Below are positions 8,742-17,096 of a stretch of DNA of 64,000 bases, piece by piece. A program made the translations under genes and the position numbers. The stretch is taken from positions 62,001 to 126,000 of the forward strand of contig NZ_BATR01000118.1 of assembly GCF_000739655.1 (NCBI RefSeq), read 5' to 3'. The notes beneath the pieces are model-generated. The model did not search any database, was not told the DNA's origin, and saw only the letters and a list, made by a program, of their open reading frames with translations. The DNA comes from Verrucomicrobium sp. BvORR106. GTDB taxonomy: Bacteria > Verrucomicrobiota > Verrucomicrobiia > Verrucomicrobiales > Verrucomicrobiaceae. Positions within the stretch are counted from its first letter, which is position 1. Each line of letters starts with the position of its first letter.

Positions 8742-8780
8742 AGACGCAAGACCTGAGAGTGGGTCTTGCGTTTGTGTTTT
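8742..8780 (+). terminator. intrinsic terminator after the DUF1080 gene
   Basis: ACGCAAGACC (8744-8753) pairs perfectly with GGTCTTGCGT (8762-8771) around an 8-base loop, followed by TTGTGTTTT. This has stem plus T-rich tail in the right orientation for the 6401-8721 genes. Confidence 0.75.
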
Positions 8781-8859
8781 GCGGGAAGGCCGACTTGGTG
8801 GCGGCTGGTTTCGCTGGCGTTCCGGTCTTGAGTCTTGAGTCTTCCAGTCTTGTATCTTC

Positions 8860-9516
8860 TTAGCATACCCCACTGACCAGACACACAATGTCGTCTGGTG
8901 TGGTCACGATCTCTGCGGCACCGCTGGCACGGAGTTCTGCTTCACCGCGGAAGCCCCATTTGACGCCGACGGCGAGCATGCCGGCATTCACTGCCAGCTG
9001 CATGTCGATGTCCGAGTCGCCCACGTAGGCGCAGTCGGAGGGTTCCACGCCAAGGGCCTGACAGATCTCGAAGGCACCGGCGGGGTCAGGTTTCTTGGGC
9101 ACATCTGACCTGGCGCCGAGCACGATTTCGAAAGGGGTGTCAGGAAAGAAGTGTTTGCAGCAGAGCAGCGTGAAGGCGTGAGGCTTGTTGGAAAGAACCG
9201 CGAGCTTCATGCCGCGCTCGTGCAGGCCCTGGAGTGCTTCCTCGATGCCGACGTAGGGGCGGGTCTCGTTTTTCCACGTCTCGTGATAGTGCTTCTGGTA
9301 TTCGTTGACCCGGGCATCAATGTCCTCAGTGGCAAGAGTTTCGGGTGGAAGCGCGCGTTCGACGAGCGCCCGGACGCCATCTCCCACGTATTTAGGGAAG
9401 ACACCCAAGGGTTGGCGGGGATAACCCCGGGCCTGCAGCATGCGGTTGATGGCTTCAGCCAAGTCTGCCAGGGAGTCGATGAGCGTACCGTCGAGGTCGA
9501 AGATGAAAGCTTTCAT
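8860..9516 (-). CDS. gph: phosphoglycolate phosphatase-like HAD hydrolase
   Basis: Cytosolic HAD-superfamily phosphatase, closest in architecture to phosphoglycolate phosphatase, which removes 2-phosphoglycolate. The 218-residue chain shows motif I FDLDGTLIDS (Asp7 nucleophile, Asp9 acid/base), motif II VLSNKP, motif III Lys in KKPDPAGAF and motif IV YVGDSDIDMQLA. The start at 9516 puts motif I at the usual place; the in-frame ATG at 9531 would add five residues. Substrate is inferred. It is transcribed away from rppH, sharing a 172-base promoter region. Confidence 0.85.
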   Translation of the reverse strand: MKAFIFDLDGTLIDSLADLAEAINRMLQARGYPRQPLGVFPKYVGDGVRALVERALPPETLATEDIDARVNEYQKHYHETWKNETRPYVGIEEALQGLHERGMKLAVLSNKPHAFTLLCCKHFFPDTPFEIVLGARSDVPKKPDPAGAFEICQALGVEPSDCAYVGDSDIDMQLAVNAGMLAVGVKWGFRGEAELRASGAAEIVTTPDDIVCLVSGVC

Positions 9517-9688
9517 GAAATGCGAATTCACTCACCAAGCGCAGCCCGGGCAAATTGCCAACCGAAAAGGCTGGTGGGGGAGTGATGGGAGTGACAAGGT
9601 TGGCACGACTCTCGCTCAAAAGCTTCGCATCTCTTGATAAAACCGTTGCAAAAGTCTCCTGTTACAAGCATCAATTAATGTACTCACG

Positions 9689-10234
9689 ATGGCTGCGCCT
9701 TTTCCAGATGTCCATTCTGCCAGTCCGGTGAAGGCCGAGACGGGCAGCAGTGTGCCTGCGGCCGAGGTGAAGACAGTGCCGCCGGTAATCTATCGGCCCA
9801 ATGTGGCGGCCATCATCCTCAACATGGACAACTCCATGCTCGTGGCCCAGCGTTCGGGTCTGCGGAGTGCCTGGCAGTTCCCGCAAGGCGGTGTGGACCC
9901 AGGCGAGGGTCTGGAGGAAGCACTCTTCCGCGAAGTGGAGGAAGAGGTGGGAATCCGTCCGGAGGACATCCAGCTCTTGGATCGCAAAGGAGGCTATCGC
10001 TACGATTTTCCCAAGGGGCGTCTCAAATACGGGATCTACGGAGGGCAGGAGCAGGTGTACTATCTGTGCCGGTTCCTCGGTAAAGACCGGGACATCAATC
10101 TCGATACTGAACATCGCGAGTTTGACCGCTGGCGATGGATTAAGCCGGAGAAGTTCGACATGGAGTGGGTGCCGCGCTTCAAGCGTGACGTCTATCTGCG
10201 TGTGTTTCGAGACTTCTTTGGAATGGAAAAATAG
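9689..10234 (+). CDS. rppH: Nudix RNA pyrophosphohydrolase (RppH-like)
   Basis: Removes pyrophosphate from the 5' end of triphosphorylated RNA and so starts mRNA decay; related to diadenosine polyphosphate hydrolases. The complete Nudix box GX5EX7REUXEEXGU is at residues 67-89 (Gly67, Glu73, Arg81-Glu82, Glu85-Glu86, Gly88). The preceding SAWQFPQGGVDPGEG and the following RYDFPKG and GQEQVYYLC segments are RppH-like. It has an N-terminal extension of about 33 Ala/Pro-rich residues before the Nudix fold begins at PPVIYRPNVAAII, so a later start cannot be excluded, although no in-frame ATG lies between. The sulP gene follows 57 bases later. Confidence 0.88.
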   Translation: MAAPFPDVHSASPVKAETGSSVPAAEVKTVPPVIYRPNVAAIILNMDNSMLVAQRSGLRSAWQFPQGGVDPGEGLEEALFREVEEEVGIRPEDIQLLDRKGGYRYDFPKGRLKYGIYGGQEQVYYLCRFLGKDRDINLDTEHREFDRWRWIKPEKFDMEWVPRFKRDVYLRVFRDFFGMEK

Positions 10235-10280
10235 CCCCCTCGATCGCAACCTTAAGGACCGGACCTCCGGACCCAGATTC

Positions 10281-10285
10281 AGGAG
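10281..10285 (+). promoter_or_regulatory. ribosome binding site supporting a TTG start of the SulP gene
   Basis: AGGAG lies six bases before the TTG at 10292, and no upstream ATG in this frame would fit, so it decides an unusual TTG start for the SulP transporter. Confidence 0.6.
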
Positions 10286-10291
10286 CAGGCG

Positions 10292-12163
10292 TTGGACTTG
10301 AACAAGAGCATACTTCGGACCTGGGGCACCCTGGCGGGTGTTTGGGAACAGGTGAAGTCATTTGCCCTGGATCATCCCCTGGATCCGTTTCCTCTGCGTC
10401 ATACCCTGCGTGGGTACAACACAGTCAAAGCCAAGGCTGACCTCAAAGCAGGGGTGACAGTGGCGCTTCTGGATCTGCCCCAGGGGATGGCCTATGCCGT
10501 GATCGCAGGATTGCCTCTGTGGTATGGAGCCACCTGCTCTGCGGTGGCCGCTCTGGTAGGGCCGCTGCTGGCCAGCTCCCGGCATACCATTCTGGGGCCG
10601 ACGAATGCCACGGCATTTATCACGTTTTCGTTCTTCGCATCACACCCGAACATCAATCAACTCGCGTTGATGCCGATGCTGGTGTTCCTGGTGGGGGCGC
10701 TGCTGTTGCTCGGGGGCTACTTCCGGGTGGCTGATCTGGCGCAGTACATCAGCCGGACGGTGATCGTCGCCTATGTGACGGGGGCGGCGGTGCTGATCAT
10801 GGTCAACCAGCTTCCAGCCCTCCTGGGAGTGACGATCCCCAAAGGGGGCGCGTCGCGAACGTTGTTCGGTACTCTGGGGGCTCTGTGGGACCGGTTGGGG
10901 GAGGTGCAGTGGACCTCCATGGCCCTGACGGGGGCGACGCTTGCGCTGTTCGTCTTGTTAAAGCGATGGCGTCCTCAACTGCCGACCTTCGTCATCGTGC
11001 TGGTAGCGATGTCTGGGCTGGCGGTGTGGATGAAATCGGCCGGCTTCCATGTGGTGACCTATGCGGATGCCAAGTTCACCATCTATGATCTGCTGCCTCC
11101 GTTCCCGGACTTCCTTTCGAAAGATGTGGCCATTCAGTTCAGCCAGCTGTTTGGTCTGGCTGTGGCCATTGCCTTTGTGGCGACGCTGGAGCAGAGCGCA
11201 ATGTCGAAGACGATCGCGTCCCGTGGAAACTACCGCGTGGATGCCAACCAGGACATGCTTTCGCTCGGGACTGCAAACCTGGCATGTGCCTACCTGAGCG
11301 GGATGCCTGCGAGCGGGTCCCTCACGCGATCGGCGCTGAACTTCGAGAGTGGGGCGAGAACGCCACTTTCGAGCATGATCAATGGCTCGATCTGTCTGGT
11401 AGGTGCCCTCACGATTGGCCCCCTGGTTGCGTATATACCGCGGGCGGTGCTGGCCACTCTGGTGATCTGTATCGCTGTGTCTCTCATTCATCGACGGCAG
11501 ATCCGCATCTCCCTGCGGGCCACGAAGTCAGACGCATTTGTCTTTGTCGTCACCCTGGCGTCCACGCTGCTGGTGCCCTTGCACGTGGCCATCTTCACAG
11601 GTGTGGGCATTTCGATCATGCTGTACCTGCGAAAGGCCAGCCAGCCTTCGCTCGTGGAGTATGAGTTCAACAAGGAAGGGAACCTCGCCGAGGCCCAAGG
11701 GAAGGAGCGGCAGAACCCTTCCATCTCCATTGTGCACGTGGAGGGGGATCTCTTCTTTGGCGCGGCAGAGCTGTTCCGGACGCAGATCCAGAGAACCTGC
11801 TCTGATCCCAACCTCAAGATCATCATCCTACGCCTGAAGAATGCCCGGCATCTGGATGCCACCAGTGTGATGGCGCTCGAGGAGTTGATCCGGATCATGA
11901 AACAGGCGGACAGGCACCTGATCATCAGCGGCGCGATGCGGGATGTGGTCAGGGTACTGAAGAACAGTGGCCTGATCGAGGTCCTGGGCCGGGAGAATCT
12001 CTTTATGGGAAATGCTTCTAATCCCAATCTCTCCACGAGAGATGCTTTGAAGCGGGCGCAGGAAATCCTTGGCTTTCGGGAGGCCGATGTGCACATTTAC
12101 TATGATCCACGGCACAGTCGCAAGGGCGAGGGCGGCGGTTCTGCGGGTGCCCCTGCTGGCTAG
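10292..12163 (+). CDS. SulP-family anion transporter with STAS domain
   Basis: Inner-membrane transporter of the SLC26/SulP family, moving sulfate, bicarbonate or other anions. The 623-residue product has the family's N-terminal signature (LKAGVTVALLDLPQGMAYAVIAGLP), about 10-14 hydrophobic segments to residue ~450, and a C-terminal STAS domain (about 480-590: ISIVHVEGDLFFGAAELF, IIILRLKNARHLDATSVMALEEL). The start is TTG with a good AGGAG. The Gly/Ala-rich tail is unusual. Two short spacings place it between rppH and a histidine kinase on the same strand. The transported ion cannot be told from sequence alone. Confidence 0.92.
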   Translation: MDLNKSILRTWGTLAGVWEQVKSFALDHPLDPFPLRHTLRGYNTVKAKADLKAGVTVALLDLPQGMAYAVIAGLPLWYGATCSAVAALVGPLLASSRHTILGPTNATAFITFSFFASHPNINQLALMPMLVFLVGALLLLGGYFRVADLAQYISRTVIVAYVTGAAVLIMVNQLPALLGVTIPKGGASRTLFGTLGALWDRLGEVQWTSMALTGATLALFVLLKRWRPQLPTFVIVLVAMSGLAVWMKSAGFHVVTYADAKFTIYDLLPPFPDFLSKDVAIQFSQLFGLAVAIAFVATLEQSAMSKTIASRGNYRVDANQDMLSLGTANLACAYLSGMPASGSLTRSALNFESGARTPLSSMINGSICLVGALTIGPLVAYIPRAVLATLVICIAVSLIHRRQIRISLRATKSDAFVFVVTLASTLLVPLHVAIFTGVGISIMLYLRKASQPSLVEYEFNKEGNLAEAQGKERQNPSISIVHVEGDLFFGAAELFRTQIQRTCSDPNLKIIILRLKNARHLDATSVMALEELIRIMKQADRHLIISGAMRDVVRVLKNSGLIEVLGRENLFMGNASNPNLSTRDALKRAQEILGFREADVHIYYDPRHSRKGEGGGSAGAPAG

Positions 12164-12216
12164 TCACAATTTTGTTGCGGCTGTCGCTGATCGGGTGAGG
12201 ATGAATTTCCCATAGA

Positions 12217-14010
12217 ATGAAAAGATTCCGACAGTATCTGCCGCTCCCTTTGCACATCAGCCTGCCGCTGAGTGTGCTGGTATGCTGCATGGTGTTCATC
12301 GGGGTGAACACGCTGGTGCTGTTGCATCTGGGGGACAATAAGGAGCTCCGTGATCAGGCCCTGCTGGGGGGAAAGCAGGTGGCCCGACTGGCCAAGGTGG
12401 CAAGCCGGGCCTCACTTGAGAAAAAGGACCAGCTGAATTCCCACCTGGAGATTCTAGCGAGCTATAGCCGGGTGAAGTGGGCGGGCGTCTGCGATGAGCG
12501 AGGGGTGCTGGTAGCTTGCACCGACGTGTCCATGGTGGGCAAGACGGTCACCGATGCAGAAGGACCCGCTGCCGGGGCCGTGGTGATCAAGACGCTGAAC
12601 ACGGGCTCGCCCCACAAGGACCGCGTTTCCTCCGTCGGTCTGGTCATGGCCTACCCGGTCTCGGCTCAAGCACCCTCGGCCAAGCAGATGCGTGTGGCGG
12701 TGCTGGAGCGGGACATGCGGGACGTGCTGGCGGGCCAGCGGGAGAATACCATCTGGGAGGCGGGGGCCTCTGCGGCGGTGTTGTTGGTGCTGTGTGCGTT
12801 GTTTTGGTGGTGGTTGCGGAATTTCCTGCGCAAGCGCATGGACCGGGTGCTGGACCTGATCCGGAATCGTCAGGACAGCCTGACGCCCGTCAGCGTGCTG
12901 CCTGGGGCCGACGAATTCTCCCGTCTGTCGGCGGCATTGCAGGAGCAGGAGGCGCTCTTCCGTCAGATCGTGGACAACATCAACGAGGTGGTGTGGGTGC
13001 TGGATGGCAACCGTCAGGTCATCTACGTGAGTCCGGCCTATGAGCGGGTCTGGGGGCGTGATCGGGACGGCACGGTGAAGGGGAACCCGCTTTGGAATCA
13101 ATACATCCCTCAGGAGCACCTGCAGAAGCTGAAGGTGTTGTTCGAGACGCTCTACAGCGAGGGCAAAGCGGTTCACTTCGAATACCCGATCATTCGGAAA
13201 GGCGGAGAGCGTGGTTGGATCGAGGCCAGCGCCTTCCCGGTGATGGCTCCAGGCGGGGGCATCCACCGTGTGGTGGGCATCAGTCGTGATGTCACCGATC
13301 GCAAGGTGCTGGAAGAGCAGTTCCTCAACATCAGCGAACAGGAGCGCCGGCGTCTGGGACATGACCTGCATGATGACGCCTGTCAGCGTCTGGCGTCGCT
13401 GAAAATGCGGTGTGAGGTGCTGGTGGCCTCCCTGCGCAATGAACACTCGACCAGCCTGCCACTGGCGCAGGAGTTGAAGACGCAGCTCACCGGCACCTCT
13501 GCGCTGTTGCGTGACATTGCCCGTGGTCTTTCTCCGGTGGAGATGGATGGGGAGGGATTGATGCTGGCGCTGCGCAAGCTGGCTGATCTAGCGGAGACGA
13601 TTTATGAAGTGCCGTGCTTCTTTGAGTGTGAGCACACGGTGCTGGTCAGCAACACAGACGCTGCGAATCACATCTACCGCATTGCCCAGGAGTTCATCAA
13701 CAACGCGGCACGGCATGGTCATCCCACCCGGATCGACATGACGCTGGAGACTGACTGGGAGTCCGTGAGCCTGACCGTCACGAATGACGGGGTGCCCTTT
13801 AAGGAGCCGGAAAATGCGCCAGGAATGGGGCTGAAGATCATCCGCTATCGGGCAAACGCCATCGGTGCGTTCGTCAGCATCCGGCCTCGCAATCATTCTG
13901 AAGGCGGGACAATTGCGGAGTGCATTGTGTCGCAAAACGTGTGCAATCCGGATGACGGGAGAGTCGCCGAGGCGATGCGGGCTGCTGCCTCCCGGGATGT
14001 CGCGCTGTAG
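12217..14010 (+). CDS. membrane PAS sensor histidine kinase (HisKA_3 / NarL-system type), orphan
   Basis: Signal-transducing kinase. From the N-terminus: a membrane helix (about 13-37), an extracytoplasmic sensor (about 40-178), a second helix (181-200), a linker, a PAS domain (about 245-355: VDNINEVVWVLDGNRQVIYVSPAYERVWGRD) and PAC-like VGISRDVTDRK. Next comes a HisKA_3 dimerisation segment, EQERRRLGHDLHDDACQRLASL, with the phospho-accepting His at 385 (LHDD). The C-terminal ATPase has an N-box NNAARHGHP (about 491-499) and GMGLKIIRYRA. Kinases of this type pair with NarL-family regulators, but none is encoded in the window, so it is an orphan here. Confidence 0.9.
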   Translation: MKRFRQYLPLPLHISLPLSVLVCCMVFIGVNTLVLLHLGDNKELRDQALLGGKQVARLAKVASRASLEKKDQLNSHLEILASYSRVKWAGVCDERGVLVACTDVSMVGKTVTDAEGPAAGAVVIKTLNTGSPHKDRVSSVGLVMAYPVSAQAPSAKQMRVAVLERDMRDVLAGQRENTIWEAGASAAVLLVLCALFWWWLRNFLRKRMDRVLDLIRNRQDSLTPVSVLPGADEFSRLSAALQEQEALFRQIVDNINEVVWVLDGNRQVIYVSPAYERVWGRDRDGTVKGNPLWNQYIPQEHLQKLKVLFETLYSEGKAVHFEYPIIRKGGERGWIEASAFPVMAPGGGIHRVVGISRDVTDRKVLEEQFLNISEQERRRLGHDLHDDACQRLASLKMRCEVLVASLRNEHSTSLPLAQELKTQLTGTSALLRDIARGLSPVEMDGEGLMLALRKLADLAETIYEVPCFFECEHTVLVSNTDAANHIYRIAQEFINNAARHGHPTRIDMTLETDWESVSLTVTNDGVPFKEPENAPGMGLKIIRYRANAIGAFVSIRPRNHSEGGTIAECIVSQNVCNPDDGRVAEAMRAAASRDVAL

Positions 14011-14022
14011 GAGGTGGCGGAA

Positions 14023-14052
14023 CGGGCTTGTCAATGCCCGGGGGTGTTTTTA
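14023..14052 (+). terminator. weak terminator after the histidine kinase
   Basis: CGGGC (14023-14027) pairs with GCCCG (14036-14040) and is followed by GGGGTGTTTTTA. The stem is only five base pairs, but the T-tract is in the right place downstream of the kinase stop. Confidence 0.45.
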
Positions 14053-14104
14053 AGGGAATTATAGTTGTTTTCAAACCTGGGTTCCTTCCTAGGTTCGCGA
14101 CCCC

Positions 14105-15172
14105 ATGTCGATCAAGATCCGTTTCAACACCGCCGTCGCCACCGGGCTCGTGCTTGCCAAAGTAGGCAACCCCCAGCGCGACGAGCCCTTGCAGACGTCG
14201 AAGGAAGTTTTCCCTATTGAAGAAGGCGACCAAATCACGCTCACAGGCATCTTTCTCAAGCCGTTCAAGAACCTCATTCCGCATCGTTTTACGCATCACT
14301 CTTCGCTGGATCAGCATGAGATGAACACGATCGCGAAAGCGATCTTCACTGCGGGCGAAGGCCTGCTGGAGAAGGGCTGCGACATCGCCAAGCGGCTGTA
14401 TTCCAAGTCCTACCACCCCAACATCAAAGAAGGGGATCTCTGCATCTCCTTGATCAAGGACATTGAGATCGAAGGCAGCAAGGTGCAGGGGCTCTGCATC
14501 CTGAAGTCTGAGAGCGTGCAACCTTTCCTGAGCATCTCCACGCGAGATGGCGACCTCAAGCTCACGACCGAGCACGGGATCAACCCGGAGAAAATCGACA
14601 AAGGCTGCTTAATCGTCGATTTCTCACCTGAGCAGGGATACTACGTGCTGACCTTTGACCGCACGGGGACGGATTCCCGCTTCTGGGTGCGTGATTTCCT
14701 GGGCCTTCAGGCTGTGACGGACGCCGCCTTCCTGACCAAGTCCTATGCCGACATGGCCGTGGCCTTCCTGAAGCAGGAAGTGCCCCAGGAGAGCGACGCC
14801 CCCGAGGCCAAGACGACGGCTGCGCATGACGCCATCAGCTTCTTTGAAACGCGTGAAACCTTTGACCTGAAGGAGTTCGAGGAAGAAGTCCTGAAGACTC
14901 CGGACGTGGTGGCGAAGTTCGCCGAGCACCGTGCCAAGGTGGAGGAGGAGCAGGGCCAGCCGCTGGAGAAGTCCTTTGCCATCGCGAAGAAGCAGGTCTC
15001 CAAGGCGAAGAAGAAAATCGGCGGCGTGCTCAAGCTGGATGCCGGGATCGAGGTTCACCTCAAGCCCGCGTTTGGGGCCAAGGAGAACAACCCTTTGCTA
15101 GAGCGCGGCTTCGATGAAGACAAAGGGATGAAGTTCATCAAGGTGTACTTCCACAAGGAAGAAGAGGGCTGA
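14105..15172 (+). CDS. nucleoid-associated protein NdpA/YejK family
   Basis: Member of the 37-kDa nucleoid-associated protein family (NA37, PF04245), whose E. coli member YejK binds the nucleoid and topoisomerase IV. Family-like segments in the 355-residue protein include NTIAKAIFTAGEGLLEKGCDIAKRLY near residue 85, GDLCISLIKDIEIEG, a VQGLCILKSESVQPFLSI strand pair, EQGYYVLTFDRTG, and SYADMAVAFLKQ. The C-terminal half is Lys/Glu-rich with AKKQVSKAKKKIGG. It is the last plus-strand gene before a convergent pirin gene, with a strong hairpin between. Exact role in this organism is inferred. Confidence 0.8.
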   Translation: MSIKIRFNTAVATGLVLAKVGNPQRDEPLQTSKEVFPIEEGDQITLTGIFLKPFKNLIPHRFTHHSSLDQHEMNTIAKAIFTAGEGLLEKGCDIAKRLYSKSYHPNIKEGDLCISLIKDIEIEGSKVQGLCILKSESVQPFLSISTRDGDLKLTTEHGINPEKIDKGCLIVDFSPEQGYYVLTFDRTGTDSRFWVRDFLGLQAVTDAAFLTKSYADMAVAFLKQEVPQESDAPEAKTTAAHDAISFFETRETFDLKEFEEEVLKTPDVVAKFAEHRAKVEEEQGQPLEKSFAIAKKQVSKAKKKIGGVLKLDAGIEVHLKPAFGAKENNPLLERGFDEDKGMKFIKVYFHKEEEG

Positions 15173-15200
15173 TGCAGCCCGGAATTTGATGAAGAAAGGT

Positions 15201-15225
15201 CCAGGCGCTGGATGTCAGCGCCTGG
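15201..15225. terminator. bidirectional terminator hairpin between convergent genes
   Basis: CCAGGCGCTG (15201-15210) and CAGCGCCTGG (15216-15225) form a perfect 10-bp stem with a 5-base loop between the stops of the nucleoid-associated protein gene and the pirin gene. On the minus strand it is followed by ACCTTTCTTC; on the plus strand by purines. Confidence 0.65.
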
Positions 15226-15248
15226 AAGAGGAGGGAGGTTCGGGAAAC

Positions 15249-16109
15249 TCAAAGGGAACCCATCTTCCCCGCACGGACATCAGCGAATGCCTGCCGGATC
15301 TCCTGCTCGCTGTTCATGACAAAAGGACCGTTGCCTACGATGGGTTCGCGGAGAGGTTCGCCGCTCATGACCAGGAGCCTCGTTTCTTTGGTGGCGGAGA
15401 ATTGAATGTCCTCGCCCTCGCGGGTGAAGATTGCCAGCGCCCCTACTCCGGCTTTCTCGCCAGATGTGAAGGCTAGCTCACCGGACAGGATCACCAAGGC
15501 TGCGGTGTGCCCGTCTGCAAGCACAAGTGACGGGCTGGCACCCGCATTGATTTTCAGGTCCCAGAGATTGATGGGGGTAAAGGTTTTTGCCGGGCCGAAT
15601 GCACCGGAAAAGGTGCCAGAGATGACCCTGATCTCACCGGCTCCATTGGGGAGTTGCACCACAGGGATGTCCTGCCTGAGCAAGGTCTGATAGCGGGGAT
15701 GTGCGTCCTTGTCGCGGGCAGGCAGGTTCACCCATAGCTGTGCCATCTCGAACACGCCTCCCGTGCGGGTGAACTCGGCAGAGTGAAACTCCTCATGGAG
15801 CAGGCCGCTCGCGGCCGTCATCCATTGGACGTCGCCAGGGCCGATTTTGCCTCCGCCGCCGCTGGAATCCCGGTGTTCGATTTCACCCTGATAGCTGATG
15901 GTCACTGTCTCGAACCCACGATGGGGGTGGGCACCCACGCCGCGCTTTTCCGTGCCCGGAGGAAAGAGGTATGGCGCGGCATAGTCGAGCAAAAGGAAGG
16001 GATCAAGCTCTTCACCCAAGGTGTCATAGGAGAACACGGAGCGCACGGGGAAGCCGTTGCCCACCCAGTGGGTGCCGGAGCTTTGCAAGATGGATTTGAG
16101 TTGTTTCAT
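15249..16109 (-). CDS. pirin-family bicupin protein (YhhW/quercetinase-like)
   Basis: Bicupin metalloprotein; several bacterial pirins are quercetin 2,3-dioxygenases, others have regulatory roles. The 286-residue product shows the pirin signature GAHPHRGFETVTISYQGEIEHRDS (from about residue 59, with metal-ligand His61 and His63, then His78-type ligand), GDVQWMTAASGLLHEEFH, MAQLWVNLPARDKDAHPRYQ and a C-terminal cupin with ALVILSGELAF. It is on the same strand as the isochorismatase-like gene upstream, but 170 bases apart, and that gap contains a palindrome repeated near the LysR gene, so it probably has its own promoter. Confidence 0.9.
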   Translation of the reverse strand: MKQLKSILQSSGTHWVGNGFPVRSVFSYDTLGEELDPFLLLDYAAPYLFPPGTEKRGVGAHPHRGFETVTISYQGEIEHRDSSGGGGKIGPGDVQWMTAASGLLHEEFHSAEFTRTGGVFEMAQLWVNLPARDKDAHPRYQTLLRQDIPVVQLPNGAGEIRVISGTFSGAFGPAKTFTPINLWDLKINAGASPSLVLADGHTAALVILSGELAFTSGEKAGVGALAIFTREGEDIQFSATKETRLLVMSGEPLREPIVGNGPFVMNSEQEIRQAFADVRAGKMGSL

Positions 16110-16157
16110 GGAGATATCTTCGCCTCCAATTGAGTGAGGGAAAATGCTTCGCTGATC

Positions 16158-16172
16158 CGCTGAGCATGCTCA
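16158..16172. promoter_or_regulatory. palindromic candidate operator upstream of the pirin gene
   Basis: The 12-base perfect palindrome TGAGCATGCTCA is at 16161-16172, about 50-60 bases upstream of the pirin start. The 13-mer CCGCTGAGCATGC at 16158-16170 recurs exactly at 17061-17073 in front of the LysR gene. A shared transcription factor site is inferred. Confidence 0.5.
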
Positions 16173-16225
16173 AACATGATGCTTGCGCTACCTCATGTGC
16201 TCGCCCGGGCGAAAACTGGGGAGAC

Positions 16226-16254
16226 CCCACGACTCGCGTCAGAACTGTCGTGGG
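16226..16254 (-). terminator. hairpin downstream of the isochorismatase-like gene
   Basis: CCCACGAC (16226-16233) and GTCGTGGG (16247-16254) form a perfect 8-bp stem 25 bases after the stop at 16280. No T-run follows on the minus strand, so this is terminator-like only. Confidence 0.45.
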
Positions 16255-16279
16255 ACCTCCATGGCCAGCAGGTCTTTGG

Positions 16280-16912
16280 CTACTTGTTGCGAGATGCTGC
16301 GGCGCTATAGCTGGTCATGAGACAACGATAGGAGGGCAGGTGATTGGAGAAGAGCGTGCCCAGACCTTCAATGTCATTGCGCCAGTCGCGGTGCAACTCG
16401 CACGCCACCCCGAACCAGGACATCAATTGCGCGCCTGCTGCCTCCATGCGCGACCACGCCGCATTCCGGGTGGTGAGGTTGAATGTGCCCGACGCATCGG
16501 TGACGACAAACACTTCATAACCCTCCTCAAGCGCGGAGAGGGCGGGGAAGGCGACGCAGACTTCTGTGACAATGCCAGCAATCAGCAGTTGCTTCTTCCC
16601 GGTTGCCTTGACGGCTTTGACGAAGTCCTCGTTGTCCCAGGCGTTGATGTTGCCGGGACGGGCAACATAGGGGGCATCGGGAAACAACGCCTTCAGTTCC
16701 GGCACAAGGGGGCCGTTGGGGCCATCTTCAAAGCTGGTCGTCAGGATGGTGGGCAGCTTGAAGTATTTGGCGAGGTCTGCCAGGGCGAGAACGTTGTTCT
16801 TGAAGTCGTCGGGAGAGAAGTCCTGCACGAGATTGGTCAGTCCGGACTGGTGGTCGACCAGCAGGACTGCGGTGTCGTTCTTGTCGAGGCGGTTGTATTT
16901 GAAAGTGCTCAT
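16280..16912 (-). CDS. isochorismatase-like cysteine hydrolase (YcaC family)
   Basis: Cytosolic cysteine hydrolase. The 210-residue product follows the YcaC branch: an N-terminal NDTAVLLVDHQSGL with catalytic Asp20, TILTTSFEDGPNGPLVPEL, and the cis-peptide/nucleophile segment IAGIVTEVCVAFPALSALEEGYEVFVVTDASG with Cys119. The physiological substrate of YcaC-type enzymes is not established. It is divergent from a LysR regulator (184 bases between the two starts) and next to a pirin gene; LysR/pirin/isochorismatase groupings are common, and the regulator may control both. Confidence 0.88.
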   Translation of the reverse strand: MSTFKYNRLDKNDTAVLLVDHQSGLTNLVQDFSPDDFKNNVLALADLAKYFKLPTILTTSFEDGPNGPLVPELKALFPDAPYVARPGNINAWDNEDFVKAVKATGKKQLLIAGIVTEVCVAFPALSALEEGYEVFVVTDASGTFNLTTRNAAWSRMEAAGAQLMSWFGVACELHRDWRNDIEGLGTLFSNHLPSYRCLMTSYSAAASRNK

Positions 16913-17060
16913 GATGGTGGTGTTTGTGGTATTGGTTCTGTGATGATCTAACGGGACCGGTGCAGCTGCCGGATGGTGAAGGATCGCGTCGTCCTGGAGG
17001 ATGATGGCAGCCTCTCAAAGTCTAGATTTTTGAATCGATAAAAGACAATACTTCCTGCTT

Positions 17061-17073
17061 CCGCTGAGCATGC
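17061..17073. promoter_or_regulatory. second copy of the CCGCTGAGCATGC element
   Basis: An exact 13-base match to 16158-16170 lies 24 bases before the LysR start, in the divergent promoter region with the isochorismatase-like gene. A further TGCTGAGTCA at 17084-17093 is similar. Autoregulation by the LysR protein is inferred. Confidence 0.45.
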
Positions 17074-17096
17074 CGAATGGTTATGCTGAGTCAGAA

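Noticed and set aside
8820-8860. Repeated GTCTTGAGTCTT phrases after the DUF1080 gene
   Set aside because: Only two or three short imperfect units; not a CRISPR or a clear repeat array.
12454-13446. Minus-strand frame opposite the histidine kinase
   Set aside because: His/Pro/Arg-rich mirror of the kinase; no support.
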